DNA of 64,000 bases from CAMCXE01 sp046347475 (GCA_046347475.1 JAXMGD010000001.1:682001-746000), one strand, 5' to 3'. Positions 1 through 9,586 are shown, numbered from the stretch's first letter. Notes: a model not told the origin generated them from the sequence alone. Translations and numbers: made by a program.

Positions 1-331
1 TGGCGAAGAATGCCAGATTTTTAGTATGGTTATTACGCTTGCGAGTATGATGTCGCGCGAAACGCGCTTATTAGCAAGGCAACAAAATAGCTCGTCCTGA
101 TCTATTGTGCTTCGCCCCGCTTAAAATGCGCAGAGGTGTGGATTTGCTTGTTTTAGTGGGGCTTGCGGCGCCTTAGGCTGCCCGTGCTGCATCCATCCAG
201 CACTTGTTAACCCGACACTAAAAGTCGCCGGGTTAATAAATGCTCAGATTCAGATCCCAAATGCATAACTCAATAGAGTTGAGATAAGAGGCCAGCTGCA
301 GGTAGTCTGGCCACTTACTCCTGCAAGAGAT
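1..331. other. Intergenic region upstream of the IS30-type transposase
   Basis: I see no convincing gene here. The only structure is a short palindrome at about 206-237, with TTAACCCG on the left and CGGGTTAA on the right. Similar GTCGCCGGGTTAAT motifs recur at 4748-4762 and 44709-44722, and in inverse at 8733-8746. I could not identify a matching terminal inverted repeat for the insertion sequence, so its left end is not placed. Confidence 0.5.
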
Positions 332-1298
332 ATGACCATGGGCCACAAGCAACTGACCTACGAACAACGATGCCAGATTTATGCGGCTGAAGGAAACCCC
401 GATAACCCAGGCTGAGATAGCTAACATTCTGGGTTGTAACCAAGCCACTATTTCACGAGAACTAAAGCGCAATCGGGGCGAGCGAGGATATCGGCATAAG
501 CAAGCGCAAGAAAAAAGTGCGCAACGCCGTAGGAGCTCGCATTCTCCCCACGTGTTAACGCCTGATACTGTTATTCAGGTTGAAAAATTACTGACTGAAG
601 AACAGTGGAGTCCCGATCAAATAAGCGGCTGGCTACTCGTTGAAGAAGGTATTCAAATCAGCCATGAAACAATCTACCGTCATATTTGGGCAGACAAACG
701 TAACGGCGGGACGCTTTACAGGCATTTACGCCGCAGAGGGAAAAAATATCAGCATCGAGGCGGAGACAAAACAAGTCGAGGGCAGATTAAAGATCGGTGC
801 AGCATTGACGAACGGCCTGCAGCGGTTGATGAAAAGATAGAGGTCGGGCATTGGGAAATCGACACAGTAATCGGGAAAAATCACAGCGGTGCGGTCGTGA
901 CGCTGGTTGAGCGTACTAATAAATATTTTTTGTGCGCTCGGGTGATGAGAAGGACAGCAGAAGCGGTTGCAGCGGCCACCATTGCACTGCTAACCCCATT
1001 TAAAAGCATTGTAAAAAGCATTACTTCAGATAACGGAAAAGAGTTTGCCGAGCACGTTAAAATCGCCAGCACGCTCGAATGTGATTTTTATTTTGCACAC
1101 CCATATCATTCGTGGGAGCGAGGCCTAAATGAGAACACTAATGGTCTGTTGCGACAATATTTTCCAAAAAATACAGATTTTAAGCGTGTTTCGGACGCCG
1201 ATGTTCAAACGGTTATGGCAAAACTGAATCGACGCCCTAGAAAGACACTTGGCTACGCTACTCCTGCCATGCTTATGGAAATGTGTAGGGCAGCATAG
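332..1298 (+). pseudogene. IS30-family transposase gene, frameshifted near the 5' end
   Basis: This is a DDE transposase of the IS30 family, which would cut and join the ends of its own element. The N-terminal helix-turn-helix (ITQAEIANILGCNQATISRELKR) is followed by the catalytic core with D161, D217 and E251, numbered from the ATG at 381. The D-to-E spacing of 33 fits IS30. The natural start appears to be the ATG at 332 (MTMGHKQLTYEQRCQIYA), which matches the usual IS30 N-terminus. That frame stops soon after because of one extra G in the GCGGCTG at 383-389. Removing one G would read through as QIYALKETPITQ. The long frame can only start at 381, which has no clear ribosome-binding site, and would lose about 17 residues. 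The element is therefore probably inactive, or expressed only by frameshifting. No partner genes are present. Confidence 0.85.
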
Positions 1299-1333
1299 TA
1301 TTAATTTTCGGGTGGGGTTTAAACTGAATCCCC

Positions 1334-1390
1334 TCAAATGGTTCATTTATCCAGTGCAGTGTTTTCGCACTGGATAAATGAACCGTTTGA
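1334..1390. repeat. Strong 24-bp inverted repeat (hairpin) downstream of the transposase
   Basis: The arms at 1334-1357 and 1367-1390 pair over 24 bases with one G-U type mismatch around a 9-base loop (AGTGTTTTC). There is no T-run next to it, so it is not a typical intrinsic terminator. It could be part of the IS30 end region, a site for transposase or host factors, or an independent palindrome. Confidence 0.75.
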
Positions 1391-1545
1391 TGGGGCGCCA
1401 AGCGAAGCGCGGTAGGTTTTGGATTTTGCCTGGCTTCGAACAGGGAATATATATGGGGCGAACCGTTATGCATTTGGGGGTTGAGTTTGCGCTGTAAAGG
1501 TAAGAATTAAAGAGCATACCTTTTAAAGGCGATTATATAGACGTA

Positions 1546-1577
1546 AAAAAACCCGCATTAAAAAATGCGGGTTTTTT
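1546..1577. terminator. Bidirectional intrinsic terminator
   Basis: The stem arms at 1546-1559 and 1564-1577 (core AACCCGCATT) enclose an AAAA loop. They have an A-run on the left and a T-run on the right, so the structure works in both directions. On the minus strand it ends the GH10 xylanase transcript, whose stop codon is about 20 bases away. On the plus strand it would block read-through from the transposase side. Confidence 0.9.
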
Positions 1578-1597
1578 ATTGGGTGCCTAAAAGTGAA

Positions 1598-4408
1598 TTA
1601 CAAACCCTTAAGCGCTTCTTGAACGCCTAAAAACGCAGGCTTAGCTTTTAATTCGCCATTAAACAACAAGGGCCAATCGGGCAGTGAACCATTCGCATAA
1701 TACCAACTGTCTGGGTCAGCTACCCCCCAAACGGTTATGCCACCGCGTTGCGCCGGGGGCACTACGTCTAAGTAGGCTTGCACTATAGCTTTATAGCGGG
1801 CTTTTTGTGCATCAAGGCCGGGGCAATTGGCTGAGCAATCATCGCGATTGACATAGTCGTTGGCTGAATTGCCGTCGTACGGGTTGTTGATGCGCACGTC
1901 CAATTCAGAAATACGAATTTTTAAATTGGGGCTAAGCGCAACAATTTTTGCCATAGAGGCGCGAATATTATCAATGGAGGGCCAATCATTTAATACGTGC
2001 ATTTGGAAACCAACGCCGCCGATGGGTACGTTGTTATCTAACAGGCGTTGTACCAAATTCACCAGGGCCGTTGTTTTATCGCCATTGGCTTCAGTATTAA
2101 AGTCGTTGTAATACAAAACGGCGTTAGGGTCTGCAGCGCGGGCGCGTTTAAAGGCTTCATCTATATACGTGGGGCCTTCATAGGCTTGATAAAACACGGA
2201 CTGACGGTAGCCGTTTGCAGACTCTAGGCCCCCAGCGTCGGCTGAATCGTAAAGCGCTTCGTTGACCACATCCCAGCTCACTACTTTGCCGGCAAAATGC
2301 GCGGCTACAGTGTCGATATGGCGATTAAAGTCGGCTTTAAATGTGGCGTTATCAATTTTGGCCCAAGCGGGTAATTGATAGCTGGGGTGCCAAACCAGGG
2401 CGTGGCCGTGTACTTTTAAGCCTGCAGCACTGGCCCAATTAATGAGGGTATCGGCATTGCCAAAGGAAAATTCGCTACCGGAATACATGTAGCTCATTTT
2501 CATAATATTTTCGGCCACAATTTCGCTGAAATTAGCCTTCACAATATCTTGGCGCGGTACGTTGGTAAGAATATTGGCATTGCCACTGGCGGCCACGGCT
2601 ACCCCTATGGGAAAGGCTGCATTGGCGGCAAGGCCATTGCCTGTATCAATAACCGGGGCGGGTGGCGGGGCAATAACGCCGACGACTGCGAAATTATCGA
2701 CATAAAAACTAGCGGCTTTACCGGCGTCGTCGCTCTCCAGCAAGAAGGCTTCAAACGGCGTGGTGCCATCGGGTGTGTAGGAGCCTTTTAATTGCACCCA
2801 TGCATCGGCGGTAACGGTGGCGGTGGCTACCTGGCTGTATTCAAGGTAGGTGCTGCTGTCGGTATCGTCTTGGCGTTTACCGGTGATTTTCAGCCCGGCT
2901 GGTGCTTCCCCAGCGGCCAGTTTTACCCAGGCGGAAACCTGATAGGTGTTGCCTGTGGTTAAGGCTCCGGCGTTAAAGCTTGCGCCTTGCCAAGACGAGC
3001 TGCGGCCGGAGACTAACAAACTGGCTTCGCCTGCGTATTTTTCATCGGTGCTGCGGGCAATGGTGGCGCCCCGTGGGCTCCAGTTGGTTGTGGCTGTTTC
3101 TACATCGCCATTGACGGCAACATTTTTGGCGGCGCCACCGGATGAGCTGGAACTGGATGAGCTACCTGACGATGAGGCCTCACCTAAGACCACAAAATCA
3201 TCCACGTAAAAGCTGACATTTACGCCGCCTTGGTTGGATTCAAAAATAAACGCTTCGAACGGCGTAGTGCCATCGGGGGTGTAAGTGCCTTCTATTAGGC
3301 TCCACTCATCGGCGGACACTAAGGCGCTGCCAACCGTTGCGTACTCAAGGTAGGTGGTGCTGTCGGTATCGTCTTTGCGCTTGCCGGTGATTTTTACTGT
3401 TTCGGCGGCTTGGCCGGGGGCGAGTTTGATCCAGGCCGATACCTGGTAGGTTTTGCCGGTAACCATGTTGCTCAAGGGGTAGGTGGCACCCTGCCAGAAA
3501 TCACCGCGATTGGAGACTAAGAGGCTGGCCTCGCCGCTGTGTTTATCGGCGGTTGAGCGCTCAATGCTGGCGCCGCGCGCACCCCAGCCATTGGTGTCGG
3601 TTTCAACTGTGCCGTTGCTGGCCAGGTTGCTGACACCGCCGGACGAGCTGGTGGACGAGCTGGAGGATGAGCTACTGGAGCTGGATGAGCTTTGCACCAC
3701 TTCGCCGGCTACGGAGAAGTTATCGACCATAAAACTCACGGTGGCGTTGGCGGCACCGGAATTGGTTTCCAGTATGAAGGCTTCAAACGGGGTGGTGCCA
3801 TCGGGGGTATAGGTGCCTTTTAGCAGCGTCCAACCCTCTGCGGTGACCAGTGCGCTGGCGACGGGGGCGTACTCCAAATAAGTGGAGGTGTCGGCATCAT
3901 CCACACGTTTGCCGGTAATTTTGATGGTTTCGGCAGCTTGGCCGGGGGCCAGTTTGACCCAGGCGGCAACTTCATAGCTGTTGCCTGCGGTGAGTGCGCC
4001 CACACTAAAGGTGGCGCCTTGCCAAAAGTCGCTGCGGTTAGAGACCAACAGGCTGGCGCTACCGGCGTAAAAATCCGAGGTGATGCGCTCAATGCTCGCG
4101 CCGCGGGCCGCCCAGTTGGTGGTGCCATTTTCCACATCGCCATTCACGGCAAAATTATTGGCAGGCACTATGTAACCGCTGGAGCTTGAAGAACTGCTTG
4201 AGCTTGAAGAACTGCTGGAACTTGAGGAGCTGCTAGAGCTGGATGAGCTACTTGAACTGGAGGATGAACTGCTGGGTTTGTAGCCGTGATATTTATCAGG
4301 TGGAAATAAATTTTCGCCGGTACAGGCTGCAAGGCTCGAGGCGATTACCACTGCGGTACTCAGCCTGCTGAGCGCACCTAAGGTGCGAGGTGTGTTTGGG
4401 GGCAACAT
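1598..4408 (-). CDS. GH10 endo-beta-1,4-xylanase lipoprotein with three CBM22/CBM4_9-like modules
   Basis: The enzyme should cleave internal beta-1,4 bonds of xylan while anchored to the outer membrane. The 936-residue protein begins with a lipoprotein signal (LAAC, Cys29, with Thr at +2). A pure serine stretch of about 32 residues follows at roughly 46-77. Next come three similar beta-sandwich modules of about 150 residues (around 80-230, 258-410 and 426-578) separated by serine linkers. The GH10 barrel occupies about 590-936. The acid/base glutamate is E717 in DVVNEAL and the nucleophile is E835 in ISELDVRI. Both motifs are intact. The three modules share phrases such as VNGDVE and YTPDGTTPFEAF, which shows recent internal duplication. 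The start is preceded by TAGGAG at good spacing. Its neighbours are a GH43 enzyme on the same strand and a divergent CE1 esterase, so this is a xylan locus. The module family (CBM22 or CBM4/9) is less certain than GH10. Confidence 0.93.
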   Translation of the reverse strand: MLPPNTPRTLGALSRLSTAVVIASSLAACTGENLFPPDKYHGYKPSSSSSSSSSSSSSSSSSSSSSSSSSSSSSSSSGYIVPANNFAVNGDVENGTTNWAARGASIERITSDFYAGSASLLVSNRSDFWQGATFSVGALTAGNSYEVAAWVKLAPGQAAETIKITGKRVDDADTSTYLEYAPVASALVTAEGWTLLKGTYTPDGTTPFEAFILETNSGAANATVSFMVDNFSVAGEVVQSSSSSSSSSSSSSTSSSGGVSNLASNGTVETDTNGWGARGASIERSTADKHSGEASLLVSNRGDFWQGATYPLSNMVTGKTYQVSAWIKLAPGQAAETVKITGKRKDDTDSTTYLEYATVGSALVSADEWSLIEGTYTPDGTTPFEAFIFESNQGGVNVSFYVDDFVVLGEASSSGSSSSSSSSGGAAKNVAVNGDVETATTNWSPRGATIARSTDEKYAGEASLLVSGRSSSWQGASFNAGALTTGNTYQVSAWVKLAAGEAPAGLKITGKRQDDTDSSTYLEYSQVATATVTADAWVQLKGSYTPDGTTPFEAFLLESDDAGKAASFYVDNFAVVGVIAPPPAPVIDTGNGLAANAAFPIGVAVAASGNANILTNVPRQDIVKANFSEIVAENIMKMSYMYSGSEFSFGNADTLINWASAAGLKVHGHALVWHPSYQLPAWAKIDNATFKADFNRHIDTVAAHFAGKVVSWDVVNEALYDSADAGGLESANGYRQSVFYQAYEGPTYIDEAFKRARAADPNAVLYYNDFNTEANGDKTTALVNLVQRLLDNNVPIGGVGFQMHVLNDWPSIDNIRASMAKIVALSPNLKIRISELDVRINNPYDGNSANDYVNRDDCSANCPGLDAQKARYKAIVQAYLDVVPPAQRGGITVWGVADPDSWYYANGSLPDWPLLFNGELKAKPAFLGVQEALKGL

Positions 4409-4820
4409 TGTTTACTCCTATTATTTTATCGATGCGTCAAAGAGCGAAATAACGGCTGGCATCATATACCAGATGGCGCAGGTCACCCTAGCTGCAAAAA
4501 TAAGATTTGCGGCCTAACGCAGTAATAATAATGTGCCCGAAAACTCGGATTAATTGGCCTGAATACCGAGCCAATCAGTATAAAAAAGATAAGTGTTTGC
4601 TTTGCAGCTTGCTGTCGAAAATACCATTAGGTGGTGATGATTGGGGAAATTCCGCAGCTGACACAATCATTCAGCTGCGGCGTTTGATCTGACTTTAATC
4701 CTGCGCCCGTTAATCTAAGGCAGTAAACCGCAACGCTGGCCTAAGCCGTCGCCGGGTTAATCAATGCCGGATGATCAATCCGATATTAATTCGTGGCGAT
4801 TTAATTCGTGGTGATGTGTG
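4409..4820. other. Intergenic region between the GH43 and GH10 genes
   Basis: These 412 bases contain no convincing gene. A copy of the GTCGCCGGGTTAAT motif lies at 4748-4762. Sequence just upstream of the xylanase start must hold its ribosome-binding site (TAGGAG at about 4416-4421) and probably its promoter, which I could not define. Confidence 0.5.
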
Positions 4821-6554
4821 TTATTCGCTCACGCGAAAATAATCAAAATCCACAAAACCCCCCGCCGTTTTAGTGGCGAAATTAAATAAGGCAAAACGGT
4901 AGCCCATAAAATGAGTTAATTCATAACTCATTTGCAGGGTGTCGCCAATTTGCCGCCAATTGGTGCCATCAAGGCTGTACCAAAAAGTGGCATCATCCAG
5001 CTGATTTTTAAAATTACCGTTAATGCGTAAATACACTCGATTGGCAGTGAGAGCCACGCGTTCAACCTCGCGCGCAGTACCAGAGGATGCGTTCACCATA
5101 ATTAAGGCTTTGTTGCTACCGGTTTGGCTTACGCCAACAAACCCGTATTTAGACTGCAAGGCCCCAAGGCCCGCCACATCGCCGTCTTTCATTCCACTCA
5201 CATCAAGGGCAATGGTGCCGGTGCTGGTGGGGCCAAACATGCGCTGGGTGAGTGAATTGCGGGCATCAACAAAACTTGCCGCAGTACGTGTAGTGGTTAA
5301 ACGCATAAAACCCGGCCGGGCGGCGAGTGACCAACCTGCGGCATCTGGGTTGTGATTCCACTGCCAGGCTAGGTCTAAATTGCTGTTGGTGAATTCATCG
5401 GAGCGCACAATGCCGCGCAGGCGTTTGTCCTCCACATTAAAGCCGAGGGTTTGCGGGGCTTTGCCATTCACGCCGATTACCGGCCAATCATTTTGCCATT
5501 GCACGGGTACTAACCAGGGAATACGCCCCACCGCACCGCTATCGCGAAAGGTGTATAAATACCATTTGCCCTCAGGTGTACTGACGTATTCACCCTGGGC
5601 AATGCCTTGATCTTGAAATACCACGCGGCCTTCATAGGGGCCGGTGATGGAGCGCGACCGGTGCAGTATTTGCGTGCGGCTTTTACCCGACGGCCAGCAA
5701 ATATTGGAGATGTAATACCAGCCGTTTATTTTTTGAATTAATGTTCCTTCAGCTTTTAAAATAAAATTGCTGCCCGCTACGGATGATGCGCTGGCAATTA
5801 TTTGTTGGTTAACGCCGCCGCTTTTAACGCCGGATAAGTCAGCATTTAATTCAATTAAACGAATAGCGTCCTGGCCATAGGCTAAATAGGCGCGGCCGTC
5901 GTCATCTAATAATAACGAGGCATCGTGGTATAAATTGGGCAGAGTCGTCTGCGTCCAGCTGCCGCCTTCAATATTGTTGGTGCGCCAAATATAGGTTTTA
6001 TTGGTGGTGTAGGAAAATGACGTCACATAAAAAGTGCCGTTTTTATAATTGATGCTGCTGGCCCAAGTGCCCTTACCATAGGCGTTGGCACCGTTCATAT
6101 TCAGCGCGTTGTTATTAGCATCCAGCGCTTTGTGGGCGTAATTAATAATCTCCCAATTAATTAAATCGCTGGATTTCATAATCGGCACACCAGGATTCAT
6201 ATGCATGGTGGTGCTGCTCATGTAATAGGTTTCGCCTACGCGCACCACCGACATATCCGGCACATCCGCCCAAATATTAGGGTTGCGCGCTTCAATTAGC
6301 GGGTAGCCGCTACTGGAGGATGAACTACTGGTTGAAGAGCTGCTGCTGGATGAACTGCTACTCGATGAAGAACTACTGGATGATGAGCTGCTTGATGAAG
6401 AACTACTGGATGAGCTTTTACCCGACGAGCTGCTAGAGGATGAACTCGATGAGCTGCTGGAGGAGCTGGCCGGGGTTTGTCCATCACAGGCGCTAAGGCT
6501 TAGCAGGCTAACTAAACCGAGGGCCGTAAGATATTCACGAAATATACAATTCAT
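4821..6554 (-). CDS. GH43 family glycosidase lipoprotein (xylosidase or arabinofuranosidase type)
   Basis: GH43 enzymes release xylose or arabinose units from xylan-type chains. The 577-residue protein has a lipoprotein signal (LSAC, Cys23), then two poly-serine blocks at about 31-85. The five-bladed propeller domain is at about 88-390, followed by a C-terminal beta-sandwich of about 180 residues, as in two-domain GH43 enzymes. The likely general base is D100 in VPDMSVV and the likely general acid is E269 in KAEGTLI. HDASLLLDDDG fits the third acidic site. The residue after the lipid-bearing cysteine is aspartate. In enterobacteria this directs retention in the inner membrane, although that rule is not reliable outside them. 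It is transcribed toward the GH10 xylanase with a 412-base gap, and is divergent from the CE1 esterase. Exact substrate cannot be read from sequence. Confidence 0.9.
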   Translation of the reverse strand: MNCIFREYLTALGLVSLLSLSACDGQTPASSSSSSSSSSSSSSSGKSSSSSSSSSSSSSSSSSSSSSSSSSSSSTSSSSSSSGYPLIEARNPNIWADVPDMSVVRVGETYYMSSTTMHMNPGVPIMKSSDLINWEIINYAHKALDANNNALNMNGANAYGKGTWASSINYKNGTFYVTSFSYTTNKTYIWRTNNIEGGSWTQTTLPNLYHDASLLLDDDGRAYLAYGQDAIRLIELNADLSGVKSGGVNQQIIASASSVAGSNFILKAEGTLIQKINGWYYISNICWPSGKSRTQILHRSRSITGPYEGRVVFQDQGIAQGEYVSTPEGKWYLYTFRDSGAVGRIPWLVPVQWQNDWPVIGVNGKAPQTLGFNVEDKRLRGIVRSDEFTNSNLDLAWQWNHNPDAAGWSLAARPGFMRLTTTRTAASFVDARNSLTQRMFGPTSTGTIALDVSGMKDGDVAGLGALQSKYGFVGVSQTGSNKALIMVNASSGTAREVERVALTANRVYLRINGNFKNQLDDATFWYSLDGTNWRQIGDTLQMSYELTHFMGYRFALFNFATKTAGGFVDFDYFRVSE

Positions 6555-7285
6555 AAGAGGGCTCTTTGCGTGGCTTTTAATATGTGCGTGGCTTGAAATG
6601 TGTAACGCGGGGTGAAATAGCCCTGCTCAAGGGGTTTACCCTTAGGCGGCTTCAAATTCCTTGAGACGTTTTTATTGTTAGGGTTTGGGCAGTCATAGAG
6701 CCCTTAGCCAGGCGCGATCAAACTCATAGGGATTAACCCGCGCCGGTTTGATGGCTAGGCATAAGGTCAGTGTATATATAAGGGGGCGGCGTGTATGTGA
6801 TTACAATCGCAGTGTTGATGTGTTTTGTAAAACAATAAGATAAATAAGTGTGGCAGTTTGGCCTCAGGAGAAAAAAGCCTGCATAGGTCAAAGCCACTCA
6901 ATCTCTACCCAGGTTTTATGGCTGATAAGTGCTTGCAGGCCATCTTCATGGCCAGCTGAAGCTGGGGCCTAAGGCACCGGCTTAAAGCAGGCCGCGTGAC
7001 TATCCGCACGGATAAAAAATGCAGTGTCTGGGCGGTTATTTATCAGGCTGCTTCGTTCGAAAATGGCGAGAACGGCAAAATCAAACTGCGCAATCGGTCG
7101 CAATTATATGACCTAAGCTTGCGCCGCTGGGTCCCCTCACAGGTTTCTCACAATTTCGCTCTATAGTCCGGCATTACATTCTGGAAGAGTTAAATAAACC
7201 TGCCGGTGCGGGTTAACAGGGAGCTTTAGCGCTCAGTAATTAGGTGTTGAACTCACAATAATTCAGACTATAACAGGTGCCTTTT
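6555..7285. other. Divergent intergenic control region of the xylan locus
   Basis: These 731 bases separate the divergent GH43 and CE1 genes and probably carry both promoters. An interrupted inverted repeat at 6702-6759 pairs CCTTAGCCA and ATCAAAC on the left with GTTTGATGGCTAGG on the right. It could be an operator, but nothing else supports that. No open reading frame here looks real. Confidence 0.4.
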
Positions 7286-8377
7286 ATGGTATTTACATCA
7301 AAACTATGCGTTCCCAAAAGCCTCGTGCTGGGCACAGCGTCTTTATTACTCGCTTCAGTGATCACCGGTTGTGGCGGTGGTGAGGTAGCATCGTCTTCCT
7401 CTTCTTCAAGCTCTAGCAGCTCATCCAGCTCAAGCTCGTCTTCAGGCAAATCCAGTTCATCCTCCAGCTCTAGCTCCTCTTCATCCAGCAGCTCCAGCTC
7501 ATCCTCCAGCAGCAGCTCCAGCTCATCCTCCAGCAGCAGCTCAAGCTCCTCATCCAGCAGCTCTAGTTCGTCATCGAGCAGTTCTTCTGGCAATTTAATT
7601 GGCACTAAACCAACGTCTGGCCAAAAAACCGTTACCGTGAGAGGCATGAGCCGCAGTTATAACCTCTATGTGCCCAGCTCCTATCCTACGGATAAACGCG
7701 TTCCGCTGATTGTTCGTTTCCACGGGCTCGGCGGCAGCGGCAGCTCAGAAATTACCTCCACCGGCTATAAAGCCATTGCCGATCAAGAAGGTTTAATTTT
7801 AGTGGCGGCTACCGGCGCCTCTGGCCCTTCAGGCAATGCCTGGAATGTTGGCCCCTGCTGCACCAGCGATAAAAATGTTGATGATGTAGCCTTTGCCAAA
7901 GCCATAGTCGATGAAGTGAAAAAAGTCGCCAATATTGACGCCTCGCGCGTGTACGCCACGGGATTTTCCATGGGCGGTGGTATGACCCATTATTTGGCTT
8001 GCCACGCATCTGATGTATTTGCGGCCTTTGCACCTGAAGCCTTCGATTTATTAAAAGAAAACGTTGATCAGTGTAAGCCGGGCCGCGCCGTACCTATTTT
8101 GGCTCAGCGCGCATCAAACGACAGCCTAGTTAAATATGCGGGCGGCCAAGACTGTTTGACCGGTACCTGTATTAATTTCTTAGGCGCCGTAGCGACCAAC
8201 GATGTTTGGAAACAAAAGAATGGCTGTACCAATGTGACTAAAACCGATGGCCAATGTGTGATTAACACTCAGTGCACCAACGGTGTAGAAACCGGCCTGT
8301 GTACCAACACCATCGGCCACGCACCGGCCAGCGCCACCATCGGCTGGAATTTCTTAAAGAAATTTACCCTACCCTAA
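7286..8377 (+). CDS. CE1-type esterase lipoprotein (feruloyl/acetyl-xylan esterase or PHB-depolymerase-like)
   Basis: This alpha/beta hydrolase probably removes ester-linked groups such as ferulate or acetate from xylan. The 363-residue protein has a lipoprotein signal (VITGC) and an unusually long serine linker of about 75 residues with one GK interruption. An esterase domain of about 260 residues follows. The nucleophile is Ser228 in GFSMGGG. RFHGLGGS is the oxyanion-hole region, and NDSLVKY and TIGHAP probably supply the aspartate and histidine. Several cysteine pairs are present, as in secreted CE1 enzymes. I chose the ATG at 7286 over the GTG at 7277 because ACAGG lies about nine bases before it. 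It is divergent from the GH43 gene. A polyhydroxybutyrate depolymerase role cannot be excluded from sequence, but the neighbours favour xylan. Confidence 0.85.
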   Translation: MVFTSKLCVPKSLVLGTASLLLASVITGCGGGEVASSSSSSSSSSSSSSSSSSGKSSSSSSSSSSSSSSSSSSSSSSSSSSSSSSSSSSSSSSSSSSSSSSGNLIGTKPTSGQKTVTVRGMSRSYNLYVPSSYPTDKRVPLIVRFHGLGGSGSSEITSTGYKAIADQEGLILVAATGASGPSGNAWNVGPCCTSDKNVDDVAFAKAIVDEVKKVANIDASRVYATGFSMGGGMTHYLACHASDVFAAFAPEAFDLLKENVDQCKPGRAVPILAQRASNDSLVKYAGGQDCLTGTCINFLGAVATNDVWKQKNGCTNVTKTDGQCVINTQCTNGVETGLCTNTIGHAPASATIGWNFLKKFTLP

Positions 8378-8454
8378 GTAAAAAAGTAGGAAGCGCCTGG
8401 ACGTAACAGCAGGCCCATTTCTACCTATTCCGAGCTGGAACTAGAGGGCTATTC

Positions 8455-8488
8455 GGGGCGATTATCGCAAGGTAATCGCCCCTTTTTT
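8455..8488 (+). terminator. Intrinsic terminator after the CE1 esterase gene
   Basis: GGGGCGATTA (8455-8464) pairs with TAATCGCCCC (8473-8482) and is followed by six T. It lies about 80 bases after the esterase stop codon. Confidence 0.92.
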
Positions 8489-8507
8489 ATAGGCTTCAAA
8501 ACGTAGT

Positions 8508-8643
8508 TAAGGATGCTCTGATTAATCCCAAATTTTGACTTTTTTCAAAAGCGCCCGAGTACCGCCCTGTAGCGCAGGCAAGGTCTCCATGCCCGCGAGG
8601 GTTTTGAAAAAAGCCAAAACCCGGAATTAATCGGAGGCTCCTT
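8508..8643. repeat. 136-bp imperfect palindromic element
   Basis: The arms at about 8508-8550 and 8601-8643 are inverted copies of each other over roughly 42 bases with a few mismatches. Both carry TGATTAATCC-like and TTTTTTCAAAA sequences. The centre is a GC-rich spacer. It looks like a small non-autonomous mobile element or a long bipartite hairpin. I see no second full copy in the window. Confidence 0.7.
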
Positions 8644-8862
8644 AATTCTAAAATCCTCGCTGGGCCTCGTGGTGCCTTACCTGAGTTTTATATAATTACT
8701 TGTGCCAAAGTGGCTGCGATGGTTGTTTTAAGTATTAACCCGGCGGCATTGAGTGTCGGGTTTATAATTAGGCGGGACAAATGGGTAGGCGGTAAATAGA
8801 AGCGCCGTTATCCGTGCGAGGAACGGTGAACATTCAACGAATTAGACTCTATGGGAGCAAAC

Positions 8863-9516
8863 ATGGATCTTGATAGTTATATTAAAAAAAGCCTCACAGC
8901 AATAAAAAAGAAACTCGGGATTAAGCCGACAGCAAAGCGGTTAATGTTTGCCATGGCGCAATTTCATGAGGCCACTGATGCCTTGGTGAAGTGGCGCAGC
9001 AGTACGGGCGTAAAATTCGCTTGTAAAAAAGGCTGCAGTTATTGCTGTCATTTGCGTGTGGAGCTGTTGCCGCCGGAAGCGTTTTATATCGCCGCCCATA
9101 TTAAAACATTGCCGGTGGCCCAGCAGGCAACACTGCGTGAAAAACTGACGCAGCATAAACTGTATGCTGAGGGCAAAACCTTTACCCACTACGCCAAAGC
9201 GTGCCCGTTTTTAACGCCACAAGGGGCCTGTGGAATTTATGCTGTGCGCCCCCATAAGTGCCGTGCTCATGTTTCGTTGCGGGTGGAACCCTGTGCTACG
9301 ACGGGGGATGCCACAGAGGATTCCGCGCTTGCCCTGGCTATGCAAAAACTTGTGGCACAAACACTTGCACTGTACAGACAGCATGGATGTGTTATGCACC
9401 CGCTGGAATTAGGGCAGGGCGTATTAGCGGTTTTGCAGGATGAGCACTTATTGCAGCGTTGGGAAGCCGGTGAGCAGGTATTTGAATTGTTGCCGGAGAA
9501 AATTGTGTTTAATTAA
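8863..9516 (+). CDS. YkgJ-type cysteine cluster (zinc/iron-chelating) protein
   Basis: The 217-residue protein carries the CxxxCxxCC cluster of the YkgJ family (C54, C58, C61, C62 in CKKGCSYCCH). Later cysteines lie in KACPFLTPQGACGIYAVRPHKC, which is the usual downstream half of this metal-binding fold. The family binds iron-sulfur or zinc, and its biochemical role is largely unknown. There is no signal peptide, so it should be cytoplasmic. I chose the ATG at 8863, which has GGGAG five bases before it, over the ATG at 8851. It stands alone between poly-Ser secretion genes with no obvious partner. Confidence 0.8.
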   Translation: MDLDSYIKKSLTAIKKKLGIKPTAKRLMFAMAQFHEATDALVKWRSSTGVKFACKKGCSYCCHLRVELLPPEAFYIAAHIKTLPVAQQATLREKLTQHKLYAEGKTFTHYAKACPFLTPQGACGIYAVRPHKCRAHVSLRVEPCATTGDATEDSALALAMQKLVAQTLALYRQHGCVMHPLELGQGVLAVLQDEHLLQRWEAGEQVFELLPEKIVFN

Positions 9517-9586
9517 AGGGCGCCGATTCGCGCAAAGAAAAGCTGCTGCATCTATTTTGTATTGGGCGGCAGCTGTTTTATATTTT

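Larger units (their letters stand above)
8378..8862. other. Intergenic region between the CE1 esterase and the YkgJ-like gene
   Basis: It holds the terminator at 8455-8488, the palindrome at 8508-8643 and a short inverted motif at 8733-8765 (ATTAACCCGGCGGC with GTCGGGTTTAT). I see no gene. Confidence 0.5.

Noticed and set aside
6296..6487. Long antisense frames opposite serine linkers, rich in His/Pro/Ala or Glu/Leu/Asp
   Set aside because: These are mirror frames of the AGC/TCN serine codons and occur opposite every poly-Ser gene; none has a start site or conserved domain.
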